A stretch of 64,000 nucleotides of DNA from assembly GCF_014982715.1 (NCBI RefSeq), contig NZ_JADCJY010000001.1, forward strand, positions 1,984,001-2,048,000. Direction: 5' to 3'. Position 1 is the stretch's first letter; each line of letters opens with the position of its first letter. A program made the translations under genes and the position numbers. The DNA is from Gallalistipes aquisgranensis. Its GTDB lineage: Bacteria; Bacteroidota; Bacteroidia; Bacteroidales; Rikenellaceae. Under the pieces are notes generated by a model that saw only the letters and a list, made by a program, of their open reading frames with translations, was not told where the DNA came from and made no database searches. This document shows positions 43,030 through 50,479 of the stretch, piece after piece.

Positions 43030-44751
43030 TCACTTGGAAAGGTCGGATGCTTTCGCGGTTCGCTTTATTCCTAATGTGTCGTATATCCGTTGCAGTTCGG
43101 CTTTTATCCTGCTTTTGGATATGACCGTTTGTTTGGGTAGGGTGGTATTTATCATCTTTACGATCTTGTATTCATCGCCTACGGACAGATTCTTAACCAA
43201 CTCTCTTTTGATATTGCAGACATGGTATTTGAGCGCCTGTACACGACTTACCCCCAGCTTCTCGTAAGCCTGTTTCACCAACGGGTATTTGGCTGCTATC
43301 CGAGCGCATAGTTCCTCGTGGTTATCCAGTGAAAAAAACGGTTGGGTCGTTTTCAACCTGTGGTATTCGTCGAACAACTCTTGAAACGTTACCCGTGCAC
43401 TCGGTTTGGTCGTGATTTTCTCAATTACACGACTGTATGAGTATTGGGTTATCCTGTACCCGTTACGCTGTAATTCGTCTGTAAGGTTTACATAGGTGCG
43501 GTATATATGACGACTGATCTTGAAGTTGACAATATCCATGTTGGCGAGGTTTCGATCCACCACCAGACGATTATTTTCGATCCGCACATATTGTTCATTT
43601 ATGTAGGGGATTTTAGATAAGGTTTTAATGCGTGTCGCTTCGCTCAGCCCGTTAATCTCCGCGGCATATTCCTCGGCGTCCCGCAAGGTTTTTTTCGTAG
43701 CCTCGACAAATTCATCCAATGTGATCTCCCGACTATATTTGGTCGTTGAGTAGACATGAATAATCTCTGTTTTGTATTTTGAATTTCGGATGCGTCCGCA
43801 GATTTGGGTGAAGAGGGTGGATATATCCAGTAAGGTATGCGCTTTTCGTCCGTCGCTGACAATGAATGTGACGCCTCTTTCATCGTAGATATCGCATCCC
43901 TCGAAGCAGGTCGAGGTATAGAAGTTGATTTTCCTGACAGGATCGGATGGTTGACCGATAGGATAGCTCTTGCCGAGTTTCCTCTCATTCCCCGCTTTTG
44001 CATCCCCAGAAGTCGAACAGACCACCTTAACGGATTCAGGGGATAGTTTTAGATCGTCGAGCACTTTGGCGATAAACTCCACGCTGTTCACGAAGATATG
44101 CAGATTGTAGGGTAGATCATTCTCTAACACTTTCGCGCACTCCGACATGATATATTTATCGGGCTTGGTAGTTTGGCGGGAACGTATATTGATTTCGGTA
44201 AGGTGCGGTCATTCAATCTCGCAGATTGGTATATGCTGCAACTCTTCCAAAAGATATTCCCGTTCGATGGGCGTAGCTGTCATGTAAGTGACACGAGAGA
44301 ATTTCGATGCTTCCGAAAACAATTCTTTGATTGCTCGATGGCGGAACGAATAGGAGTTGAACAGTACGTGTCATTCATCTACTAATAAGAATAAGTCCTT
44401 GTAAGGGTCGATTCCTGTCGCCTGTAATGCTGCGATGGTGCGGGGTAATGAATCGTAGGTGGTGGCGATCTTTAATGGAGTATGCGTTTGGGCATATCCG
44501 ATGATGTCTTGTTCGGTAACTCCCTCATAAACTCCCAGTACGGGAATGCCATCTTTGCGGTAAAGGGTTTTGTTCTTCACCAATGCCACGTAAGGCATGG
44601 CGATAATTGTGGGGATGCTATTACGGATTGCCAGTTCGGTAGCACCGCATCCTGTCTGTTTCTTATTAAATAAACAGTTGATAGGAATTTCGGTCATGAA
44701 GTCCGAGAGATAAACGGCTCTCTCGGGAGCCTTGATAATTTGATTTTTCAT
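43030..44751 (-). pseudogene. DEAD/DExH helicase-like gene with two in-frame TGA codons
   Basis: A single minus-strand frame runs from the ATG at 44749-44751 to the TGA at 43030-43032 (573 codons) but is broken by TGA at 44371-44373 and TGA at 44209-44211. The part before the first stop has the Walker A-like NKKQTGCGATELAI. The first TGA replaces the third residue of the DExH box (LLVDE-stop-HVLF). Between the stops the frame still encodes helicase motif VTYMTATPIE, and after the second it continues through NFYTSTCFEGCDIYD and LFTQICGRIRNSKY, the motif V/VI region. The frame is intact otherwise, so the stops look recent. Neighbouring genes use TGA as a normal stop. Confidence 0.75.
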
Positions 44752-45357
44752 AATATTAGATAATTAATTGATAGACAAATATCTCTTCATATAAAATCTT
44801 CTATATTTTTTTATCTTGTATTTATCTCATTAAAGACAATTTTCATTTCGTACTCAAAAAATGTGGAAAACAGGAATGTCGAAAAGGGCGAAAGGATTCG
44901 CCCCTGTCGAACGTGAGAAACTTTGTTTTTAATGGAAGTAGAGGGATGAATCATCCTCTGAATAATTACTTAAATATACGAAATTTCGGTGAGATAGACA
45001 AGTTTTTCGGGTGCTATTTGCAGAGATTTTTCGAGATAATTAAGCCAAAATCATGTTGATTTAAGCACCTTTTTACGCACTTTAACTGGATTCATTGGTA
45101 TTATTCGTGTGTTATTGTTCTTATTTATGGGGTAATGAACCTACAAAAAGATCTGTTAACGGGTATTTTACTATTTCGGCTGGTCTGAAATTCCTTTCGT
45201 ACCATGCAATTTGGGTATATTAATGGGTATTTACATGTGCTCGATGGTCTAAAATGCCTTTTGAGCTATGCAATTTGGGTATTAACAGGGGTTTTGTACT
45301 GCACGGAACGGCATTTTATGGGTAAAAAGAGATAATTTTGGGTGTTTGACACGCTAA
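44752..45357. other. Non-coding AT-rich region with iteron-like repeats
   Basis: No gene is supported in these 606 bp. The left half is AT-rich and holds the upstream region of the helicase-like gene. The right half holds three diverged copies of a 65-bp repeat (45153-45350) directly in front of the plus-strand gene at 45358. It may be a replication origin or a control region. Confidence 0.55.
45153..45350 (+). repeat. Three degenerate 65-bp direct repeats (iteron-like)
   Basis: Copies start near 45153, 45219 and 45285. Copies 1 and 2 share GGGTATTT at the start, GGTCT-AAAT-CCTTT in the middle and ATGCAATTTGGGTAT at the end. Copy 3 keeps the start (AGGGGTTTTGTAC) and the end (AATTTTGGGTGTT) less well. 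A possible fourth, weaker unit precedes them. Tandem spaced repeats before a mobile-element gene resemble replication iterons. Confidence 0.55.
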
Positions 45358-46233
45358 ATGATACTATCTTACATGGAAACGAAGAACGGAAAACCCCTGC
45401 CAGCTGACTATGAGTGGTTAATAAGGGATGGAGAACAGATCGTTCACTGGGATTTGGACCCGTTGTCTCGGGATTTATGCGAGTATGTCGATGTGGCCAG
45501 TGTGTATGGGAATGGGAAAGAGGATGATTACGGACACGATGGTGCTGGACAATGGACTTCGCAATTCAGATATCGCTATTGGACAGGCAAATTTAGGATG
45601 CCCTTTACAAAAGAGGAGTATTATAACAACGACGATATCATTGCAACGGTTAAGGGATTGGGACTGGATGCTGAAAAGTTCTGGTTTGTCTTGGTGTTTA
45701 TTTATGATTATGTCGAATCCTCGTTTGATGAAACGGCCGAGATTCTACAACCTGCGTCATTACTGAAAGCCATAAAGGACTTGGGCGAGACGCTGGAAGA
45801 GGATTTTTCGGATCAAGAGATTGAGATAACCATGAAGAGGGGCAAAAAGAGTGTTGAGATTTTGCCAGTGGTGAAACGGGCAATCCTGCAATGGTTGCAG
45901 GAGACCTATGAGCGGGACTGCAAAGACAGGAGATTTCTGATTTATGGGGCTGATTGTGTACGTGTCGACCACGCAGAGATCAATTCCTCGTATCGGATTT
46001 ATCGGGCAGTGACGATGTATCGGGATCTGTTTTCAAACTTGTTGGGTAATAAACGTCCGAAGCAACCCGACAAAGAGGTTTCCTTAAATCGGCTGTTGCT
46101 GATTTCGAGGATCTGTTACTTCTATAAATTCACAAAAAATAAGAACTTTTTATATGGTGATGATTCAATAAAAGGCATTATAAAGTCTTGTAAAGGGCGT
46201 ATTCCGCCCTCTAAACCAGCTTGTTATTGGTAA
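45358..46233 (+). CDS. Hypothetical mobile-element protein, possibly replication-linked
   Basis: Encodes 291 residues from the ATG at 45358 (a second ATG is five codons further). It is acidic and soluble, with blocks KPLPADYEWLIRDGEQIVHW, EKFWFVLVFIYDYVES and RLLLISRICYFYKFTKN near the end. No known domain is recognised. It lies directly after the iteron-like repeats, which is the position of a replication or repeat-binding protein, but that is inference from context only. A hairpin terminator follows. Confidence 0.65.
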   Translation: MILSYMETKNGKPLPADYEWLIRDGEQIVHWDLDPLSRDLCEYVDVASVYGNGKEDDYGHDGAGQWTSQFRYRYWTGKFRMPFTKEEYYNNDDIIATVKGLGLDAEKFWFVLVFIYDYVESSFDETAEILQPASLLKAIKDLGETLEEDFSDQEIEITMKRGKKSVEILPVVKRAILQWLQETYERDCKDRRFLIYGADCVRVDHAEINSSYRIYRAVTMYRDLFSNLLGNKRPKQPDKEVSLNRLLLISRICYFYKFTKNKNFLYGDDSIKGIIKSCKGRIPPSKPACYW

Positions 46234-46243
46234 ATTACAATAA

Positions 46244-46276
46244 AGGGAGTAAAAAGAGCTCTTGATTTTACTCCCT
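46244..46276 (+). terminator. Hairpin after the 45358 gene
   Basis: AGGGAGTAAAA (46244-46254) pairs with TTTTACTCCCT (46266-46276). No U-tract follows, but the A-T pairs at the loop-proximal end and its place ten bases after the stop fit a terminator or 3'-end structure. Confidence 0.55.
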
Positions 46277-46348
46277 CTAATTCGGAGCGAAAAAAGGAAA
46301 TCTTTGTGGTGTTGAACAACATTAATAACCCATTAAAAAATTAAAATT

Positions 46349-46852
46349 ATGGAAAAGATTTCTCAGATTTCAACCGAACAGAACATGGTAAACAACGCGG
46401 CTATTGTTGACGCTAAGGCCCCGCAGACGACCACTCGCCGTCGCCGCTCGAATGCACTGCCCGTTTGGAATGTCATTGCCCAGGCACGCCCTGTCTTTAA
46501 TGTGCAACTGGAGAAGAGCAATGCCGTAAAACTGAAATGCATTGAGAAGTTCATGCATGCCACTTATGCGGACGCCGACAAATTCTGGAGCGATTTCATG
46601 GAACAGGTAAACGTCCTGCTCGACAGTCGCAGATTCTGGCGTGAGTGTGAGAGCATGGGATGTAGGCCCGAATATGTAGCTGAGCATGTTGTGTTTCTCG
46701 GTAGCGCGATGATCAAGAAAGTGTTGAAAGAGGGAGTAGCACGCATCTTGGGAAGTGACGTACAACTTTACAAGGAGCGTTTTACACCCGAAGAAGCCAA
46801 CCGTTTCCTGCTGGATGATGTTAAGCGTCCCGCATACACTCCTGAAGCTTAA
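46349..46852 (+). CDS. Hypothetical mobile-element protein with basic patch
   Basis: Encodes 167 residues. A flexible N terminus contains TTTRRRRSNALPVW, a basic patch that may bind nucleic acid. The rest is helical-looking with DADKFWSDFMEQVNVLLDSRRFW. No domain is recognised. It is preceded by an AT-rich leader and has a strong bidirectional terminator shared with the convergent integrase gene. Confidence 0.65.
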   Translation: MEKISQISTEQNMVNNAAIVDAKAPQTTTRRRRSNALPVWNVIAQARPVFNVQLEKSNAVKLKCIEKFMHATYADADKFWSDFMEQVNVLLDSRRFWRECESMGCRPEYVAEHVVFLGSAMIKKVLKEGVARILGSDVQLYKERFTPEEANRFLLDDVKRPAYTPEA

Positions 46853-46873
46853 CGTATAGGCTTACATGATGGA

Positions 46874-46909
46874 AGAAGGACACCCCGAGGAATAAGGGGG
46901 TGTCCTTCT
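46874..46909. terminator. Bidirectional terminator before the integrase end
   Basis: AGAAGGACACCCC (46874-46886) pairs perfectly with GGGGTGTCCTTCT (46897-46909) around a 10-nt loop and is followed by TTGTTT on the plus strand. It ends both the 46349 gene and the integrase. Confidence 0.85.
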
Positions 46910-46914
46910 TTGTT

Positions 46915-48123
46915 TCATAACAGATTTCGCATCGCCTCGTCGATCTGACTATTCTCGAAACTATCCAGATAGATTTGGGTGGTCGACAAGTCCGAGTGGC
47001 CGAGAACCTCACTAATTAGGGCCACATTCACGCCCGATTTCTTTAACACGGTGGCAAAACTATGCCGAGCCACATAGGTGGTCAAATGTGCTTCAATCCC
47101 GAGTCTTTGGCCAATGTACTGTAAGTTTATATTCACTTTCGACAGAATTTTGTGGATACGATTGTGACGTTGTGTCGGAGTACGGTGTTCACTCTCATGA
47201 AGAATCGGGAACAGGTAACCACCATTGTAACCCGAGTAATCTTGCAGGATCTGAATGGCTTTTTCGCACAGCGTAACATTAATTCGTTTACCTGTTTTCT
47301 GTCGGATATAGGACAATCGTCCGTTCTCGATATTCTCGGGTTTGAGATAGGCCATATCGACAAAATTGATTCCGCCACACAGGTAACTGAACACAAATAG
47401 ATCACGGCTTAAACGTATGTAATCCCGCGTATCCGTTAAATCAGCCTCCATGATCTTCATGACGTCCATTTTGGAGATGGCCCGTTTCTTGGTCGAAGTG
47501 TCGAATTTACTGATGCGAAAATCATTGAACGGATAATCTTTCTGCTCGGCAATGTTAGCTTTGATCGCCTTGTTAAAAACGCTCCGCAGGGTTCGGAAAA
47601 GTACGCTCATGGTCGTCTCTTTGCACTCCTTATCCCTTAGCCATTTTTCGTAATATTCGCACCATTTAGGTGTAATATCCTTAAAACGAAGATTCATTTT
47701 CCCGTTACAATAGGAACGTAACGAACGCAAGGAATCGGTATAGATTAGGCTATTCCCAGTCTTTCCTTGTCGTTGATAGTCCTCAATCAATTCCCTATAA
47801 AAGTCCTCTATTCGACCCGTTTGGGCGGATTGTTTTGGTGTGGCGAGTATGTCCTCAATCGAATAGTCGCCCCTCATGCCGAGTTCGAAAATGCGTTGCT
47901 GCATTTCGCTCTCTTTGTTACGGATGATCTGCATGATGTACTCCCGATTGGGACAGCTGCGTTTGGGTTGGTTCTTCTTAAAATCCCAAAACTTAGGGTC
48001 AACAGAGATACCGATGCTGCTATATTTTCGCTCTCGGTCTTTGGTGATCCGCATCATTAATGGAGAAGTCCCATCTTTTAGTTGCTTAGAGGAATAGCAA
48101 ATCACTGAAAATAAGGCATTCAT
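46915..48123 (-). CDS. Tyrosine recombinase/integrase of the Bacteroidetes type
   Basis: Encodes 402 residues from the ATG at 48121-48123; a TTG 14 codons upstream is less likely and would cover one of the arm sites. The N-terminal arm-binding region (SYSSIGISVDP-type strands), a SAM-like core-binding domain and the C-terminal catalytic domain are visible. Catalytic residues in YVARHSFATVL (Arg, about 353), LGHSDLSTT (His, about 376) and IYLDSF (Tyr, about 385) are present. The usual first catalytic Arg is replaced in CGGINFVDMAYL, as in CTnDOT-type integrases. It should catalyse integration and excision of the element at tRNA-Arg. Confidence 0.93.
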   Translation of the reverse strand: MNALFSVICYSSKQLKDGTSPLMMRITKDRERKYSSIGISVDPKFWDFKKNQPKRSCPNREYIMQIIRNKESEMQQRIFELGMRGDYSIEDILATPKQSAQTGRIEDFYRELIEDYQRQGKTGNSLIYTDSLRSLRSYCNGKMNLRFKDITPKWCEYYEKWLRDKECKETTMSVLFRTLRSVFNKAIKANIAEQKDYPFNDFRISKFDTSTKKRAISKMDVMKIMEADLTDTRDYIRLSRDLFVFSYLCGGINFVDMAYLKPENIENGRLSYIRQKTGKRINVTLCEKAIQILQDYSGYNGGYLFPILHESEHRTPTQRHNRIHKILSKVNINLQYIGQRLGIEAHLTTYVARHSFATVLKKSGVNVALISEVLGHSDLSTTQIYLDSFENSQIDEAMRNLL

Positions 48124-48155
48124 GTGTAAATTCTGGTTTACACATCGGTTTACAC
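48124..48155 (+). promoter_or_regulatory. Putative integrase arm-type sites, right end
   Basis: GGTTTACAC at 48135-48143 and 48147-48155, start-to-start 12 bp, and an inverted partial copy (GTGTAAA, 48124-48130) directly upstream of the integrase ATG. The pair matches that near the left end in sequence, spacing and orientation. Sites here would also let the integrase repress its own gene. Confidence 0.55.
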
Positions 48156-48320
48156 AAATCGTCAATTCAAGAGGCTAAACCGCCATTCTCATGGAGGGAA
48201 ACGACGAGGAACATCCGTCCGAAATCTGGACATTTTCAGGTGTAATCCGAGAGGATTTTTCGAGGATGTCGGATTCGGATGTGTGTCAAGTAGCTAATTT
48301 ACAGTAGGATTGATATTTTT

Positions 48321-48351
48321 TTGCAGATTCGGAATAATTGCGTTAATTTTG
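48321..48351 (+). promoter_or_regulatory. Promoter of tRNA-Arg(TCT), carried by the element
   Basis: TTG (48321-48323), 20 nt and TAATTTTG (48344-48351). It lies inside the element, 14 bp before the tRNA, and is nearly identical to the chromosomal promoter at 38982-39012. Confidence 0.75.
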
Positions 48352-48365
48352 TGCTCCGAAACAAA

Positions 48366-48415
48366 GGTTCCGTAGCTCAGTTGGATAGAGCAACAGCCTT
48401 CTAAGCTGTGGGTCG
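48366..48415 (+). repeat. Right 50-bp direct repeat (attR core)
   Basis: Identical to 39029-39078 and forms the 5' two thirds of the intact tRNA-Arg(TCT). Confidence 0.8.
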
Positions 48416-48439
48416 CGCGTTCGAACCGCGCCGGAATCA
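48366..48439 (+). tRNA. tRNA-Arg (anticodon TCT)
   Basis: A complete 74-nt cloverleaf: acceptor GGTTCCG/CGGAATC (with one G-T pair), D-arm GCTC/GAGC, anticodon arm ACAGC/GCTGT with loop CTTCTAA (anticodon TCT at 48400-48402, reading AGA), T-arm GCGCG/CGCGC with TTCGAAC, discriminator A; CCA is not encoded. The first 50 nt come from the element side and the last part from the chromosome, so it is a hybrid gene restored on integration. Confidence 0.95.
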
Positions 48440-49108
48440 CACAGACGGTCAATGTCTTACACCGGCCGACGCATCCGTCGGCCAATTCGTTCTTCCCCCC
48501 GTCTGCACCCCACTCGCCGCACGGGAGGTCCGGACTACCGGACATCGGGAAAAAGGAAATTCCGCCATGAAACAGGCCCCGTGAAAGACCTGTCCCGTAC
48601 GCCGAATCCCTCCGCATACAATTCCGACCGAGACGAAAGAAGCCGGCATTAAAATCTTCTGACCGCCACCCGCCCGCATTTTCCAGAAAAATCCGGAAAC
48701 GGAATATTTCGGATACCGAATCAGCGACAAAAGCAACCTTTTCGTATTTTAAATTATATAAATATGCTATTTTATTAAATATAAACATATTAAACGACAG
48801 GAAAATAGCCGAAAAAGAGCCGGATTTCTTGTTTGTTCGGCAGATAATGACTATGTTTGTGGCGCCTGAAAGACGGTTCTTCGGGAAGGGACTCTCACCC
48901 AGGCAAAAGGGTCTTTGCAAAAAAGACGCTAAAGAGCGGATGCAGATGAAAAACTTGTACACATTCAACCCGCTGGGGAAGGTTAGATGAAATTTTCGGC
49001 CTCCCTTTGTTTTTCGACACATAAACAACTGTCAGCCAACGCATTAAAAAGCACGTCGGCGAGGTTGCGAAGTGTACGTATGTGAACGACCGCTCCATTT
49101 TCCCGTCC
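48440..49108. other. Non-coding region and leader of the glycan locus
   Basis: No gene is supported. A hairpin GGCCGACG/CGTCGGCC with tetraloop CATC (48464-48483) lies 24 bp after the tRNA and may end its transcript. An AT-rich stretch follows (48730-48810), then the promoter at 48829-48859 and a leader of roughly 240 nt before the antiterminator gene. Leaders of this kind are where UpxY proteins act in Bacteroides. Confidence 0.55.
48829..48859 (+). promoter_or_regulatory. Promoter of the polysaccharide locus
   Basis: TTG (48829-48831), 20 nt and TATGTTTG (48852-48859) match consensus. No flanking inverted repeats were found, so there is no sign that this promoter is invertible. Confidence 0.65.
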
Positions 49109-50215
49109 ATGGCCGCCAACCCAGACACGTCCAAACCGTTTCTTTCCGGAATCGGAATCCCGGGAGAGAGTGCCAGCCCGCAAAACCGTCATATCGTGAG
49201 ATGGTACGTGCTGGTTTTCCCCTCCGGCAGTCGGGAGCTGACCCGGGGACTGCAACGGGAACTGGCACGCCGAAGCCGGGACGGGGAGCCCCTCTTCGAA
49301 TATTTCGCCCCCATGTTCGCGGAGGTGAAAGAGGTGAACGGCCGGTTGGTCGACACGCAACGCCCCCTTCTGTACAACTATCTCTTCGTCCATGCCTCCG
49401 AAGCGGAAATATACAGGATCAAACAACGGCTCCCCCAATACAATTTCCTGCCCCGTGTAAAAGACGGGAAAGACGAATACCACTATCCCTATCTCTCCGA
49501 CGAGGCGATGCGGGACCTGCAGTGGATAGCCCGCTCCTACTCCGACATGGTTCCCCTCTATGCGGCCGATCCGGCATGGCTGGTCAAGGGAGACAGAATC
49601 CGCATCACCCAGGGGAGATTCAAGGGAATCGAGGCCCGCATCGTCGTCCAGTCCCGATCCAAACGGAAAGAGGTCATGGCCTGCATCGAGAACTGGATGT
49701 GGGTTCCGCTGCTAAAAGTCTGTCCCGGAGAGTACGAACTGATCGAACTGAATAACGAAGGCCCCCGCCTCTACACTCACCTGAACAACGACCGCCTCCA
49801 GGGGAGACTGCACGAAGCCCTATGCCGGCACCTCACCGGGAGGACGACCGAAGAGGATCGCGCGACAGCGACCGAAGTCCTGCTGCAATACGCCAACCTC
49901 ACACCGGAGTCGGACATCATGCGGTGCAAACTCTACTCCCTGCTGCTCCCGGCCTATACGATACTGGACGACAGGGCGAAGTGCGACGGTTTGATTCGGA
50001 TCGTCCAGACGATGCTTCCGGCCGTCAAAGCCGAGCAGTCGCGGGCACTGCTCTCCGTCACGCTCTACGGATGTACGGACAGCAGCATCCACTACGAACA
50101 AGCGCACGGACTGGTCGGTCCGTGGCGGAATGAAGCGAATCCAAAGCGAAGCAAAGAGCAGTTAATCAAACGGTTGTCCGACTACGACCGCTGTCTGGGG
50201 CATCTCAAAGAATAA
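49109..50215 (+). CDS. UpxY-like NusG-family transcription antiterminator
   Basis: Encodes 368 residues from the ATG at 49109; a GTG at 49082 would add nine. The NGN domain begins HIVRWYVLVFPSGSRELT and includes PLLYNYLFVHASEAEIY. The KOW segment is LVKGDRIRITQGRFKGIEARIV (about residue 160). A C-terminal extension of roughly 180 residues without recognisable domain follows. UpxY proteins load on RNA polymerase at the 5' leader of their own capsule operon and allow it to be read through. Here it is the first gene of the locus, 264 bp before the next gene. Confidence 0.88.
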   Translation: MAANPDTSKPFLSGIGIPGESASPQNRHIVRWYVLVFPSGSRELTRGLQRELARRSRDGEPLFEYFAPMFAEVKEVNGRLVDTQRPLLYNYLFVHASEAEIYRIKQRLPQYNFLPRVKDGKDEYHYPYLSDEAMRDLQWIARSYSDMVPLYAADPAWLVKGDRIRITQGRFKGIEARIVVQSRSKRKEVMACIENWMWVPLLKVCPGEYELIELNNEGPRLYTHLNNDRLQGRLHEALCRHLTGRTTEEDRATATEVLLQYANLTPESDIMRCKLYSLLLPAYTILDDRAKCDGLIRIVQTMLPAVKAEQSRALLSVTLYGCTDSSIHYEQAHGLVGPWRNEANPKRSKEQLIKRLSDYDRCLGHLKE

Positions 50216-50479
50216 AAATTCCGAAACCGGTTCATCCCCGACAAGCGGAAGGACCCGGCGGCGACAGCCAGCCTCCCGGAGAAGAGCCGCAAAAGGTCGG
50301 GGGGAAAGCACGTTTTTCCGCCGTGAGAGACCCGATGCAGGGAAATGGCCCGTTCACAAAACTCTCCGTTCGTAACCAGAAGGCATAAATAACCTGTCCC
50401 CCGGTTTTCCCTTATCGAAGGCGACCGGGAAATCCGTGTCATCCGAAACCCGCGACACCAAAATACCTCGCCAACTTCC

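Larger units (their letters stand above)
39079..48415. mobile_element. Integrated element of 9,337 bp in tRNA-Arg(TCT)
   Basis: Bounded by identical 50-bp direct repeats (39029-39078 and 48366-48415) made of the 5' two thirds of tRNA-Arg. It carries a tyrosine integrase next to the right end, paired GGTTTACAC sites near both ends, AT-rich composition and genes unlike the flanking core. No relaxase, coupling protein or conjugation gene is seen, so it is a small integrative element or genomic island that would need help to move, if it still can. One core gene (helicase-like) is interrupted by stops. Confidence 0.82.

Noticed and set aside
44371-44751. Treating the helicase N-terminal fragment and the 43030-44148 fragment as two separate genes
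   Set aside because: Both lie in one frame and together make one helicase with ordered motifs; the region between them also encodes helicase motifs, so a single interrupted gene explains the data better.
43030-44751. TGA reassigned to an amino acid in the whole element
   Set aside because: The integrase, the coupled pair at 42406 and the helicase-like gene itself end in TGA at the expected family length, so TGA still works as a stop.
45153-45350. CRISPR array
   Set aside because: The repeats are about 65 bp, degenerate, adjacent without unique spacers, and no cas gene is present. No CRISPR array is seen elsewhere in the window.
48440-49108. Invertible promoter in front of the glycan locus
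   Set aside because: No pair of inverted repeats flanking the promoter at 48829-48859 was found and no adjacent invertase gene is present.
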